Below are positions 53,729-62,571 of a stretch of 64,000 bases of DNA, in pieces. The stretch is taken from positions 2,480,001 to 2,544,000 of the forward strand of contig JAWKWE010000004.1 of NCBI GenBank assembly GCA_041397645.1, in the 5' to 3' direction. The position numbers and the translations under genes are program-made. This stretch comes from Hyphomicrobiaceae bacterium (lineage in GTDB: Bacteria > Pseudomonadota > Alphaproteobacteria > Rhizobiales > Hyphomicrobiaceae). Each line of letters starts with the position of its first letter. Positions within the stretch are counted from its first letter, which is position 1. The notes under the pieces were generated by a model. That model saw only the letters and a program-made list of their open reading frames with translations. It had not been told where the DNA came from and ran no database searches.

Positions 53729-54190
53729 TTAGACCCTCACATTCTTACGATTGAGCTTGGCGACGTCGAGCGTCTCGGGGTTCTGCGCCGAATGGGGATG
53801 CTCCGCGCCCTTGTAGACGCGCAGGTTGCGCATCAGCTGACGCTGGAGAGGGCCGCGCGCGAGCATGCGCTCGACAGCCTTGCTCACGACGCGCTCAGGA
53901 TGCTTGCCCTCCAGGATCTGGCGGGGCGTGCGCTCCTTGATGCCGCCGGGATATCCGGTGTGGTGGTAGTACACCTTGTCTTCGTACTTGGCGCCGGTGA
54001 AGACGACCTTGTCGGCATTGATGACAATCACGTTGTCACCGCAGTCGACATGCGGGGTGTAAATGGCTTTGTGCTTGCCCTTGAGACGGGTAGCGATGAG
54101 AGCTGCGAGGCGGCCGACGACGAGACCTTTGCCGTCAATCAAAATCCACTTCTTCTCCACCGCACCCGGCTTTGCAACGAATGTAGACAT
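53729..54190 (-). CDS. rplM: 50S ribosomal protein L13
   Basis: A 153-residue L13, an early assembly protein of the 50S subunit. It shows KKWILIDGKGLVVGRLAALI, HVDCGDNVIVINADKVVFTG, YYHHTGYPGGIKERTP and AVERMLARGPLQRQLMRNLR. Its length is normal. It is the first gene of the rplM-rpsI operon. The upstream 420 bp, shared with the divergent small secreted protein, contain an AT-rich stretch at about 54320-54385 that may be the promoter. Confidence 0.98.
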   Translation of the reverse strand: MSTFVAKPGAVEKKWILIDGKGLVVGRLAALIATRLKGKHKAIYTPHVDCGDNVIVINADKVVFTGAKYEDKVYYHHTGYPGGIKERTPRQILEGKHPERVVSKAVERMLARGPLQRQLMRNLRVYKGAEHPHSAQNPETLDVAKLNRKNVRV

Positions 54191-54613
54191 GAGTCTTCTG
54201 AAGCTCCTGCCGGCTGCCGGATTGGTTGGGTGATGCGCCTTCGCGATTATCGCTTCGGCGAGTGGCGGTGTGCATACGTTGAACTTGGAGTGGCGTCAAC
54301 AAAAGTCTTTGGTGTCAGAATAATATGATACAAATCAATAGTTTAAGTATTGTGGTAAAATATTACCGGACGCGGTAGCATGGTACCGCCAATTGTCAAT
54401 CGGATCCAATACGGTTTTGCCGCCGATGCGTAACGGGATCGTGCAAAAAGTCCCAAATCGTGATGATCTATCGCCAACATGCCGGAAGGGGCTGCCGGCG
54501 CGGGACACGACATTCTTAATCTAGTCGCAGTTGGCGTGTGATTTCAGCCTCCGGAAAGGCCACGCCGCCAGCCGGCTTTTGCTGGCCTGGCGGACGGGCG
54601 AGGAGGACGTTCC
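54191..54613. other. Divergent 423-bp promoter region of rplM and a secreted-protein gene
   Basis: An AT-rich patch at about 54318-54385 (AATATGATACAAATCAATAG and neighbours) stands out from GC-rich flanks and is the likely promoter of rplM. The right part, before 54614, contains a hairpin. No gene is supported. Confidence 0.4.
54565..54593 (+). promoter_or_regulatory. Hairpin in the leader of the secreted-protein gene
   Basis: CCGCCAG (54565-54571) pairs with CTGGCGG (54587-54593), and a second short stem closes around TTTT. It ends 7 bp before the GAGGAGG ribosome site (54600-54606) of the gene at 54614, so it could shape its translation. No T-run follows, so it is not a typical terminator. 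Confidence 0.4.
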
Positions 54614-55129
54614 ATGACCCATTCGATCAAGCTGCTTCGGAGCATAATCGTTGCTGTTTTCGTAGCTTTAGGGCTCGCAAGTGTGGCGCACGCTCAAGAG
54701 GTGAAGCAGATCAAGCTCACAGAAGCGCAAGTTAAGAGCTTCATCTCTGCGCAAGCGGATCTGGCGGCCATTGCATCGAAGATCCAGTCGGCGGGAGAAA
54801 AGCCCGACCCTGCGCTTCAAGCGGAGCTTGAGGACATTTCCAAGAAGCATGGATTTAAGGATTTCGCCGAGCTGGATGACGTGGCGGCGAACATCTCGAT
54901 CGTGATGGCGGGGCTCGACAGCCAGACGGGAGACTTTGTCGATCCGGTCGACGCGCTCCAAAAGGAGCTGGAAGACGTCAAGAAGGATGACAGTATTCCC
55001 GATAGCGATAAGAAGCAGCTCATTGAAGAGCTGGCCGAGGCCATCAAGACGACGCCGCCGCTCGAACATCGCGAAAACATCGATATCGTGAAAGCCCATC
55101 GCGCAGAGATCGAACAAGCCCTGCAATAG
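54614..55129 (+). CDS. Small exported helical protein, function unknown
   Basis: A 171-residue protein with a clear signal peptide (RSIIVAVFVALGLASVAHA, cut before QEV). The mature part is acidic and helical: KLTEAQVKSFISAQADLAAI, then DISKKHGFKDFAELDDVAAN and KTTPPLEHRENIDIVKAHRA. A ribosome site GAGGAGG lies 8 bp before the ATG. I have seen similar small periplasmic proteins in Hyphomicrobiales, but I cannot give a family name. It stands alone, divergent from rplM, with a hairpin in its leader. A helical periplasmic chaperone or binding protein is possible but not shown. Confidence 0.8.
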   Translation: MTHSIKLLRSIIVAVFVALGLASVAHAQEVKQIKLTEAQVKSFISAQADLAAIASKIQSAGEKPDPALQAELEDISKKHGFKDFAELDDVAANISIVMAGLDSQTGDFVDPVDALQKELEDVKKDDSIPDSDKKQLIEELAEAIKTTPPLEHRENIDIVKAHRAEIEQALQ

Positions 55130-55297
55130 CTTGAAGTGGCGCTTAGGCGCGCTTGGCATTTACCGTCAAGGAACCTGGCGCGCCGCAGCGTTACCTGTCG
55201 CGGCGCGCTGAGCGTTTCTTGCACGCCTCGTCGTGGTAGAACAGCTATTGTTGGCGACTGTCAGACATTGGCGCAACATCGTGCGGAGAGATCATAC

Positions 55298-56104
55298 GTG
55301 ACTGTGGTTGAAACGAATGAGCTTCTGGTGACACGGACCGAGCCGGGTATCGCCGTCGTCACCTTGAACCGGGCTAAGGCGCGCAATGCGCTCTCGCTAT
55401 CGATGCTTCGACAGCTCGACGTTATGTTCAATAAGCTTGGCGCCGACAAGGGCGTTGCTGCGATCGTATTGGCTGCAGATGGTCCGGTTTTCAGCTCTGG
55501 GCACGATCTGAAGGAAATGACAGCTCATCGCGGCGATGCAGATGGCGGTCGCGCTTTCTTCGAGACGACGATGCAGACCTGCTCGCAGATGATGCAGGCA
55601 ATAGTTCACTGCCCGCGGCCGGTCATTGCTGCGGTTTCGGGAATGGCGACCGCCGCGGGCTGTCAGCTTGTGGCCAGTTGCGATCTCGCGGTCGCTGCCG
55701 ATACAGCGACGTTCATGACGCCTGGCGTCAACATCGGATTGTTCTGCTCCACGCCGATGGTGGCGCTGTCACGCAATGTGCCGCGCAAGAAGGCGATGGA
55801 AATGTTGCTTCTGGGCGAAGCGATGAGCGCGCAGGATGCCGTGCAATACGGCCTCGTCAACCGGGCGGTGGCTGCGAGTGAGGTGATGACGCAAGCGATG
55901 GCGATGGCCACCACGATCGCATCCAAATCGAAGGCGACTGTGGCTATTGGTAAGACCGCTTTCTATCGCCAGATCGAGGCACCGCTGGGCGATGCATACT
56001 CGTATGCCGCGCGTGTGATGGTGGAAAATATGATGGCCGCCGATGCCGAGGAGGGAATTTGCGCATTCATCGAAAAGCGTCCCGCGAATTGGCAGACCGA
56101 TTGA
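55298..56104 (+). CDS. Enoyl-CoA hydratase/isomerase family protein
   Basis: A 268-residue crotonase-fold enzyme that would hydrate 2-enoyl-CoA or act on a related thioester. The sequence shows GIAVVTLNRAKARNALSLSM, the oxyanion-hole region FSSGHDLKEM and the second oxyanion segment VAAVSGMATAAGCQLVASCD. VNIGLFCSTPMVALSRNVPR follows. The closest resemblance is to ECHDC3-like hydratases. The start is GTG at 55298 (VTVVETNELL), with GGAGAG just upstream. A longer frame from 55136 runs through the leader and gives an unrelated Arg-rich tail. The VOC gene follows after 12 bp. Confidence 0.9.
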   Translation: MTVVETNELLVTRTEPGIAVVTLNRAKARNALSLSMLRQLDVMFNKLGADKGVAAIVLAADGPVFSSGHDLKEMTAHRGDADGGRAFFETTMQTCSQMMQAIVHCPRPVIAAVSGMATAAGCQLVASCDLAVAADTATFMTPGVNIGLFCSTPMVALSRNVPRKKAMEMLLLGEAMSAQDAVQYGLVNRAVAASEVMTQAMAMATTIASKSKATVAIGKTAFYRQIEAPLGDAYSYAARVMVENMMAADAEEGICAFIEKRPANWQTD

Positions 56105-56116
56105 AGGCTGGTTGAA

Positions 56117-56554
56117 ATGCAACCTCGCATTACGCTCGTTACCCTCGGTGTCGCCGACATTGCCAACGCGCGCGCTTTCTACGAACGTCTGGGCTTCGTC
56201 GCCTCGCGAGACAGCAATCCGCACGTTGTGTTCTTTGATGCCGGTGGTGTCGTGCTCGCTCTGTTTGGAAGAGCAGCACTGGCAGAGGACGCTGGCGCGG
56301 TTGACAGCGCGCCGGGTTTTTCCGGGGTAACTCTTGCGCACAATGTTGCCAGCCGAGTTGCAGTCGATGATGTTCTGGCTGAGGCTGTGGCGGCCGGCGG
56401 ACGGCTGAGCAAGCCGGCGCAGGAGACGTTTTGGGGCGGCTACTCGGGCTATTTTGCCGATCCAGATGGGCACATGTGGGAGGTCGCTCACAATCCCTTC
56501 TGGCCCATGGATGAAACGGGTCGCGTTCTGCTGCCAGGGTCTGGGACGGCATGA
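56117..56554 (+). CDS. VOC (glyoxalase/bleomycin-resistance-type) family protein
   Basis: A 145-residue vicinal-oxygen-chelate protein starting MQPRITLVTLGVADIANARA, with the second beta-alpha-beta unit closing in FWGGYSGYFADPDGHMWEVA. Metal ligands and substrate cannot be assigned by eye; such proteins include glyoxalases, dioxygenases and resistance proteins. It lies 12 bp after the enoyl-CoA hydratase, and its TGA overlaps the ATG of the CoA-binding protein. A three-gene unit connected with CoA metabolism is likely. Confidence 0.88.
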   Translation: MQPRITLVTLGVADIANARAFYERLGFVASRDSNPHVVFFDAGGVVLALFGRAALAEDAGAVDSAPGFSGVTLAHNVASRVAVDDVLAEAVAAGGRLSKPAQETFWGGYSGYFADPDGHMWEVAHNPFWPMDETGRVLLPGSGTA

Positions 56555-57087
56555 AACACGACGCCTACAGCGACGACTACATTTCGCAGATACTCTCCAG
56601 CATTCGTTCGATTGCCGTTGTCGGCGCCAGCGCCAATCCCGTGCGCGCTAGCTTTATCGTGATGCAATATCTGATTGCCAAGGGATACCTCGTCTATCCT
56701 GTCAATCCAGGCATCGCAGGGCAAACGGTGCTTGGCCGGAAGGTTTATGCGAGCCTTTCAGAACTCGATGAGGGTGCGGACTGTGTCGACATTTTTCGAA
56801 ACTCCGAAGCCGCTGGCGGCGTTGTGCGCGAGGCGGTTGCGTTGAAGGATATGCTCGGCCTCAAGGTCATCTGGATGCAGCTTGGTGTTCGCAGCGATGC
56901 GGCGGCCGCCGAGGCGGAAGCGGCGGGTTTGCAGGTGGTGATGAACCGCTGCCCAAAGATCGAATATGGTCGCCTGTCGGGCGAAATAGGGTGGTTCGGA
57001 ATCAACACGGGGGTTGTTTCCAGTCGACTGCCGCGTTTGGCACCCAAGGGCGTGCAGAGCCTTGTGATCAAACCACCTGAGCGTTGA
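56551..57087 (+). CDS. CoA-binding protein (YccU-like)
   Basis: A 178-residue Rossmann-type CoA-binding domain protein. The nucleotide-binding segment SIAVVGASANPVRASFIVMQ is followed by KGYLVYPVNPGIAGQ. EGADCVDIFRNSEAAGGVVR and a conserved VVMNRCPKIEYGR come next. It resembles the stand-alone CoA-binding protein of E. coli (YccU), whose physiological role is unclear. The ATG overlaps the stop of the VOC gene by 4 bp. It converges on the glycosyltransferase gene, with stop codons 4 bp apart. Confidence 0.9.
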   Translation: MKHDAYSDDYISQILSSIRSIAVVGASANPVRASFIVMQYLIAKGYLVYPVNPGIAGQTVLGRKVYASLSELDEGADCVDIFRNSEAAGGVVREAVALKDMLGLKVIWMQLGVRSDAAAAEAEAAGLQVVMNRCPKIEYGRLSGEIGWFGINTGVVSSRLPRLAPKGVQSLVIKPPER

Positions 57088-57091
57088 GCTG

Positions 57092-58084
57092 CTAGCGCGG
57101 TTTGTGCCCCGCGATCGACAGCAGAACGAGGAGCGCCACGACCGTGATGGCGGCGGCAGCAAGCGCAACGAACGGGAACGAGACGCCCCATAGGCCGCAG
57201 GCGATCAGTGTCGCGTTGGCAGCCGCGATGCGCCAAACCACAGGTAGATGCCGGTTGCCGAGCGCTTCAGTGGCGCGCTGGTAGAAATGCGATTTGTGCG
57301 CTTGCCAGACCTTCTCTCCACGGAACAGCCGTTTGAGCAAGGTAAGCGTCGCGTCGGCAAGGAAATAGGAGGGGAGGATGATCGCCGGCGCCCAATGTCC
57401 GCGGATTGCTAGATCGATCATCATTGCGCCGGTGAGATAGCCTAACGGTACGCTGCCGATGTCGCCCATGAAGATGGCGGCTTTGCCGCGTTCGCGAAGG
57501 TTCCAGATCAGGAAGCCTGCGGTTGCACCGATCAGGGCGGCGCTGAGCGGCGCGAGCGAAACGCCGCCTGGTGATGCCACCCCGACGAGCAGATAGCCGA
57601 AGGCAATGGCGATAGTTTCCACACCGGCAATGCCGTTGATGCCGTCCATGAAGTTAAACAAGTTGGTCATCCAGGTGAGCGCAAGGATGGCGACAGCGCG
57701 GTCGAGCCACCAGGGTAGAAATCCCTGAAACACCATGGCCTGGTGGGGAAGGGTAAAAACGAGAATGGCAGCCGCGGCCACGTGCACCGGAAAGCGCACG
57801 CGCGCAGGCAGCGGGTCAATGTCATCAAGCCAGGAAACGGCCATAACCAGCATTAAGCCGGTCAAAAGCGCGGAAGGAATTTCGCTCAGCGGAAACAGCA
57901 AGGCAGTTGCGGCGAGAGCGGAGGCAAGAAGCGGAAGGCCTCCGCCCTTGGGTACTATGCCGGTATGCAGGGTGCGCTCGTTCTCTTGTGCAACTGCACC
58001 CCGCGACGCAAGCCAGGGGATTAGGAGCCGGGTGCCGATGGCGGCAGCGACGAAGGCAAGAAGCGCGACGGGCAGCAGATGCAA
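57092..58084 (-). CDS. Polyprenyl-phosphate sugar-phosphate transferase (MraY/WecA/WbpL family)
   Basis: A 330-residue integral membrane enzyme with about ten helices. It would transfer a sugar-1-phosphate from a UDP-sugar to undecaprenyl phosphate, the first step of O-antigen or other glycan synthesis. Family motifs are GLPLLASALAAT, the Asp pair in SWLDDIDPLPARVRF, NLFNFMDGINGIAGVE and IFMGDIGSVPLGYL. KSHFYQRATEALG is also present. The sugar specificity cannot be read. The ATG at 58084 gives a normal length. It is divergent from ribA and lies in a region with glucan and glycosyltransferase genes. Confidence 0.9.
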   Translation of the reverse strand: MHLLPVALLAFVAAAIGTRLLIPWLASRGAVAQENERTLHTGIVPKGGGLPLLASALAATALLFPLSEIPSALLTGLMLVMAVSWLDDIDPLPARVRFPVHVAAAAILVFTLPHQAMVFQGFLPWWLDRAVAILALTWMTNLFNFMDGINGIAGVETIAIAFGYLLVGVASPGGVSLAPLSAALIGATAGFLIWNLRERGKAAIFMGDIGSVPLGYLTGAMMIDLAIRGHWAPAIILPSYFLADATLTLLKRLFRGEKVWQAHKSHFYQRATEALGNRHLPVVWRIAAANATLIACGLWGVSFPFVALAAAAITVVALLVLLSIAGHKPR

Positions 58085-58400
58085 GAGGGCCTCTTCAAAG
58101 GGTCGCCGGCAGGGCAGGAGCGCCGTGTAAGGATATCGCCAGATTCAGCCCCTGTTACCACGATTGAGACGAATGTGACCACTCGCGGCTTGCCGACTGG
58201 CTGTGCGTCGCCGGCTCGGATGGCTTCTGCTCGCGCCGCAGCGAAGGCCCGGCTCAGCACGTTAAGCTTTCCGCCGTTTCCGCGCCAAAGTGCCGCCAAT
58301 GTGATCTGAAGGATTGGTTTTGGTGTATCTTGCCATGGCGCGATTGAGTGCCATCTAACCTTCATCCGTTCCCTTTGCCAAAGTCCGGCACTTGGGGCAT
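58085..58400. other. 316-bp divergent promoter region of glycosyltransferase and ribA
   Basis: This region must contain the promoters of both flanking genes. A 114-residue minus-strand frame (58021-58365) covers it, but it overlaps the glycosyltransferase start and shows no recognised family, so it is not called. I see no riboflavin (RFN) element here. Confidence 0.35.
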
Positions 58401-59063
58401 ATGGCTGATATGGAAGTCAAAGACGCAATGAAAGCCGGCGCACTGAAATCGGTTCAACTCGATATGGATTGGTCGGTTCAGACCGTTCTGCCAATTGAGT
58501 TCAAGGGCCGCGAGGTCATGCTCGAAGCGCATGCCTATCAAGGCGAGGCGCCCGAGGAGCAGGCGCTTGTGTTGATCCACCGCGATCCGGACGCGCCTGT
58601 CGGTACGTTGCCGATCGTGCGCGTGCATTCCGGCTGCGTCACGGGCGACATTTTCCATTCCTTGCGGTGCGACTGTTATCAGCAACTTCAAGAGGCTTTG
58701 CGCGTCATCACCGAGGTACCTCTCGGCGCGATCATTTATGTGCCCTATCACGAAGGGCGTGGCATCGGTCTATTCAAGAAGATCAAAGCCTATGCGCTGC
58801 AGGATCAGGGGCTGGATACGGTCGAGGCGAACATCGAGGTCGGCGAGCCGATCGACAGCCGCGACTATGAGCTTGCGGCCCGCATCCTGGCAGATCTTGG
58901 CATGGATGAGGTCAAGCTGCTTTCCAACAACCCCGCCAAAGAGCAGGCTTTGAAGGCCCTAGGGGTCAAGGTCGCGGAGCGTGTGCCGATTGTGATTTCG
59001 CCCAATCCGCACAATCAGCGTTATCTTGATACCAAGCGTCTGCGCATGGCTCATAAGATATGA
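58401..59063 (+). CDS. ribA: GTP cyclohydrolase II
   Basis: About 220 residues. RibA opens GTP to the pyrimidine that starts riboflavin synthesis, with release of formate and pyrophosphate. The zinc cysteines are in VHSGCVTGDIF and LRCDC (C-x~10-C-x-C pattern), the catalytic region is YHEGRGIGLFKKI, and the end is AERVPIVISPNPHNQRYLDT. A DHBP synthase domain is absent, so this is the stand-alone RibA. The ATG at 58401 is preferred over the TTG at 58392. It converges on the glucan exporter gene, with a 12-bp gap between stops. A RibD-like reductase lies 2 kb downstream. Confidence 0.94.
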   Translation: MADMEVKDAMKAGALKSVQLDMDWSVQTVLPIEFKGREVMLEAHAYQGEAPEEQALVLIHRDPDAPVGTLPIVRVHSGCVTGDIFHSLRCDCYQQLQEALRVITEVPLGAIIYVPYHEGRGIGLFKKIKAYALQDQGLDTVEANIEVGEPIDSRDYELAARILADLGMDEVKLLSNNPAKEQALKALGVKVAERVPIVISPNPHNQRYLDTKRLRMAHKI

Positions 59064-59075
59064 GCCGTTACCGCC

Positions 59076-60908
59076 TCAGCTCGATCCGAAAAGGTCGTCG
59101 TGAATGTCTCCGACGGCCAACGCTTCGGCTGATGCTTCCAGGTCGCCGGTTGTTTTCGGGATCGTAAACCCGCCTTCTGCAACCAAGCGCGCAAACAGGC
59201 CATCGCCTGCGGCGAGCTGCGCGAACCGCCCGCGCTCCACGATCTGTCCCTGGTCGAGTACGATAATCTGGTCGGCATCGGCAACAGTCGAAAGGCGATG
59301 CGCAATGATGAAGGTGGTGCGACCCTTGCGAAGCGTATCAAGCGCACGCTTGATCTTGGCTTCCGTTTCCGCGTCCAGCGCACTTGTCGCCTCGTCGAGG
59401 ATGAGGATCGGCGCATCCTTCAAGATTGCCCGCGCGATGGCGATGCGCTGACGCTCTCCGCCTGACAGAGAGGCACCGCGTTCTCCGATGACGAAATCAT
59501 AGCCTTCCGGCTTCGCGGCGATGAAGTCGTGTGCTTCAGCCAGCCGCGCCGCACGCTCGACTTCAGCCTGGCTGGCGTCCGGCCTGCCTATCCTAATGTT
59601 GTCGCCGATTGTGCGATTGAAGAGCCCTGCGTCCTGGAAAACCACGGCAATCGACTGGCGTAGGGAGGCGAGCGTGACGTCGGCAATGTCGGTTCCGTCG
59701 ATGGTAATGCGCCCAGAGCTGGGGCTGCGGAAACGCTGTAGCAGTGCGATTGAAGTCGATTTGCCCGAGCCGGTCGGCCCTACAAGCGCCAGCGTTTGAC
59801 CCGCCAGGGCGTGGAAATTCAAATCGTGGACGCCCTGCAGGCCCACACCATATCGGAAGCTGACATGCTCGAAATTGACATCGCCTTCGACATTCACCAG
59901 CGGGCGCGCGTCTGGCTTCTCTGCGACCATCGCGGATTCATCAAGGAGCCCAAATAGCATTCGAAGCGCGGGGCCCTGCTGATGGACACGCACGACGAAC
60001 GCTGAGAGTTGATCGAGCTTGCCGATTAGAAGGCCTGCAAACGAGACGAATGCTACGATCTGGCCGACGCTCAGTTCGCCGCGAGCCGACAGCATCGCAC
60101 CGACGGCAAAGACGGCGACCATCGTGAGGGTGGCAGCAGCGCGTTGCAGCACCGATAGCACGCCCCACCAGGTGAGGACCGGGAATTGTGCCTTCATCAA
60201 TTCCTTGATCATGGCGCGCAAGGCATCGGCTTCCGCGCTGATGCGGCCATAGCTTTGCACCACGGAGACGTTGCCGATCACGTCGCCGATGCGCCCGGAA
60301 ATGGCGTAGTCGTGATGGTCGGCGGCGGACTGTCCGGCAGATGTCCGGCGCATTACGAATACGTTCATAGCGGTATATGCGATGGCGGTGCACCCCAGGA
60401 TCGCAGCCATGCGATAGTCCATGGAGAGCGCGGTCGGCACCAGCAGTACGATGCCAAACAACGCGGTGAGCTGCTCTCGCATGGCGCCCAGCCAAAGCCA
60501 GAACAAGGCACTGCATCCGGAGACGATAGTCCGGATCACCGTGCCCGATCCGCGGGTGGCGTGATAGGTCTGCGGCAATGTCATTGCGCGCTCAAACACG
60601 TCCGCCATCACCGCGAGGCGGCGGCGGTGGGCGAGGCGGTCGGCGTAGATCGCAACCGTGACGTTGGCCAGGATGCCGAATAGCCCGAGCGCCGCCCAAA
60701 GCCCGATGATGGGAAACGCTCCTTGGCCTTTGGAGAGCGCATCGACCACCTTGCCAAACAGGATCGGCTCGGCAAGCTGAATGGCCGCGATGACCACACC
60801 GGCCGACGCCAGCGCGATAGCCAGGAACTTTTCCGGGGCAAGCAGCGCGAGCGCGCGGCGGTAGATTTGCACCAGTCCCAGCTCCGGGATTGTTTCGGCC
60901 TTTTTCAT
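59076..60908 (-). CDS. ndvA: Cyclic beta-glucan-type ABC exporter (NdvA/ChvA-like)
   Basis: About 610 residues with an N-terminal six-helix export membrane domain and a C-terminal ATPase. The ATPase has GPTGSGKSTSIALLQRF (Walker A), the signature GERGASLSGGERQRIAIARA and Walker B PILILDEATSALD. Segments such as AEPILFGKVVDALSKGQGAF, LPQTYHATRGSGTVIRTIVS and GVGLQGVHDLNFHALAGQTL fit NdvA/ChvA of rhizobia and agrobacteria, which export cyclic beta-1,2-glucan to the periplasm. The ATG at 60908 (MKKAETIPEL) is preferred; a frame start at 61031 adds an unconserved tail. The glucan synthase (NdvB/ChvB) is not in the window. Confidence 0.88.
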   Translation of the reverse strand: MKKAETIPELGLVQIYRRALALLAPEKFLAIALASAGVVIAAIQLAEPILFGKVVDALSKGQGAFPIIGLWAALGLFGILANVTVAIYADRLAHRRRLAVMADVFERAMTLPQTYHATRGSGTVIRTIVSGCSALFWLWLGAMREQLTALFGIVLLVPTALSMDYRMAAILGCTAIAYTAMNVFVMRRTSAGQSAADHHDYAISGRIGDVIGNVSVVQSYGRISAEADALRAMIKELMKAQFPVLTWWGVLSVLQRAAATLTMVAVFAVGAMLSARGELSVGQIVAFVSFAGLLIGKLDQLSAFVVRVHQQGPALRMLFGLLDESAMVAEKPDARPLVNVEGDVNFEHVSFRYGVGLQGVHDLNFHALAGQTLALVGPTGSGKSTSIALLQRFRSPSSGRITIDGTDIADVTLASLRQSIAVVFQDAGLFNRTIGDNIRIGRPDASQAEVERAARLAEAHDFIAAKPEGYDFVIGERGASLSGGERQRIAIARAILKDAPILILDEATSALDAETEAKIKRALDTLRKGRTTFIIAHRLSTVADADQIIVLDQGQIVERGRFAQLAAGDGLFARLVAEGGFTIPKTTGDLEASAEALAVGDIHDDLFGSS

Positions 60909-61208
60909 GCTTTGATCGCGCGCGAGCATCTTTCCCGGTACCGATTCGGGGGCGTGCCACCTGAGAGGAGGCAGGGAACCGCGATTGAGCAGGGGACGTT
61001 GATTTGGGTGGGCAGCAACGAGTGGGACCACAGGAAATGGCCGACTTCCAGCGCCGTGCCTGGAACGGTCAACCGTTCATTCATGTGCCATTCACAATCG
61101 TCCAGCATAGGCTCCTCTGAGTACGTCGGCCTCCGCGTTCCAGGCGTTGCCGTCGACCTTTTCGGGGCACTTCGACAAGATTTTTGGCATGTCAAGGCGG
61201 GCCGCTCA
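60909..61208. other. 300-bp divergent region between the glucan exporter and RibD-like genes
   Basis: This region presumably holds the promoters for both flanking genes. Long frames from the flanking genes enter it, but they show no conserved protein sequence. Nothing else is recognised. Confidence 0.3.
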
Positions 61209-61925
61209 ATGACGGTACACCACCACAATTTTCGGAAGCCCGATACCGACCCTCTGATAGAGCCGTTGCTGGCGGCGCCGTCCGATAGGCCTTTCGTTAT
61301 CGCGCAGCTCGGACAATCTCTCGATGGACGAATTGCCACGCCGACCGGCGCAAGCCGTTGGATCAATGGAGGCGGCGCTCTTGACCACCTTCATCGGCTC
61401 AGGGCGAATGTGGATGCGGTGATCGTCGGAGTCGGCACTGCCGTTCAAGACGATCCCGAACTAACCGTGCGGCGGGTGGAAGGACGCAACCCGGCACGCG
61501 TGGTCATTGACCCAAACAACAGGCTTACGCCACATGCACGATGCCTCGCCGATGATGGCTGCCGACGCATCGTTTTCCGCCGTAACGTCTGTGGCCAGCA
61601 AGGATCGCTCGAACAGATCGAGCCTCCAGAAGGTCCGGGCTTCATCGATCCGAAATGGATAGTGCGTCGGCTTTTCGCGTGTGGGTTGAAAAAAATTCTA
61701 GTGGAGGGTGGCGCGCGCACAATCTCGTCCTTCATCGATGCGGGTGTCGTAAACCGCCTGCATGTGCTCGTGGCGCCTATCATTTTGGGATCAGGTGTAC
61801 CGGGATTGTCGCTGTCTCCGATTGCTACGATGTGCCAAGCGCTGAGGCCCTCCACACGAACACAGGTTCTTGACGGGGGCGATGTGCTGTTCGATTGTGA
61901 CCTGGGCAGAATGGATGAAGGGTAA
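61209..61925 (+). CDS. RibD C-terminal-like (pyrimidine/dihydrofolate-type) reductase
   Basis: 238 residues of the RibD reductase fold, without the deaminase domain. Key segments are FVIAQLGQSLDGRIATPTGA, DAVIVGVGTAVQDDPELTVR, KKILVEGGARTISSFIDAGV and HVLVAPIILGSG. In the RibD pathway this domain reduces the ribosylamino-pyrimidine with NADPH; stand-alone copies may act on riboflavin intermediates or other pyrimidines. The ATG at 61209 is preferred; the frame is open from 60723 but the added sequence is not family-like. The gene ends 4 bp before the cytochrome b561 gene, so the two are probably co-transcribed. Confidence 0.88.
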   Translation: MTVHHHNFRKPDTDPLIEPLLAAPSDRPFVIAQLGQSLDGRIATPTGASRWINGGGALDHLHRLRANVDAVIVGVGTAVQDDPELTVRRVEGRNPARVVIDPNNRLTPHARCLADDGCRRIVFRRNVCGQQGSLEQIEPPEGPGFIDPKWIVRRLFACGLKKILVEGGARTISSFIDAGVVNRLHVLVAPIILGSGVPGLSLSPIATMCQALRPSTRTQVLDGGDVLFDCDLGRMDEG

Positions 61926-61929
61926 CGTC

Positions 61930-62535
61930 ATGGCGGATGAGGAACGTTACGATATTCCCGTTTACTCCCGCCAAGCCCGCATGTTCCATTGGTGGATCGC
62001 GCTTTTTCTGCTGCTGCAGGTCCCCATTGGATTCTACATGACGTATCGCGGCTATGATATGGAGGCCGTGAACGATAAGGGCGAAGTCGTCAAAGGCTTA
62101 TGGGACGGCATCACGAACACCCTTTACAGCTCACACAAGTTGCTCGGCCTTATAATACTTCTGTTCGTGGTATTGCGGCTGAGCTATCGACTGGTCTACG
62201 GCGCTCCTGCGCCGGATCGCTCGGTTCCTGCACCGCTCACCGGGGCATCGCACTTGCTCCACTGGGGCCTTTATCTGGCGCTTCTGGCGACGCCGATCAT
62301 CGGGTACGTGGGAATTTCATACGGGCGTTATCTCAGCGTGTTCGGTCTTCCGTTGCCGCCGGTCACAATCGAGGACAAGAAGTTTGCCGAAGAAGTGTTT
62401 GAGTACCACGAGACCGCAGCAATCATTCTTCTGTGTCTGATCGGCGTGCACGTCGCCGGCGCGCTTTATCACAAATTCATCCGGAAAGACCGCGTGGTTG
62501 AGCGAATGCTTCCCAAGAAGCGGAACATCGTCTGA
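61930..62535 (+). CDS. Cytochrome b561-type diheme membrane protein
   Basis: A 201-residue integral membrane cytochrome with four helices. Heme-ligand histidines are likely in RMFHWWIALFLLLQV, YSSHKLLGLIILLFVVLRLS, HLLHWGLYLALLATPIIGYV and HETAAIILLCLIGVHVAGAL. This is the pattern of bacterial cytochrome b561 (CybB), which can pass electrons from quinol to superoxide or other acceptors. The ATG at 61930 is preceded by AAGGG, and the upstream 20 residues of the longer frame are not family-like. It lies 4 bp after the RibD-like gene. The electron partners are unknown. Confidence 0.9.
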   Translation: MADEERYDIPVYSRQARMFHWWIALFLLLQVPIGFYMTYRGYDMEAVNDKGEVVKGLWDGITNTLYSSHKLLGLIILLFVVLRLSYRLVYGAPAPDRSVPAPLTGASHLLHWGLYLALLATPIIGYVGISYGRYLSVFGLPLPPVTIEDKKFAEEVFEYHETAAIILLCLIGVHVAGALYHKFIRKDRVVERMLPKKRNIV

Positions 62536-62571
62536 GGGACTTTAGCAGCTTCAATCGGGTGTGCGCGCCAA

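Noticed and set aside
58021..58365. 114-residue minus-strand frame upstream of the glycosyltransferase
   Set aside because: It overlaps the glycosyltransferase start, sits in the divergent promoter region with ribA, and shows no recognisable family or ribosome site.
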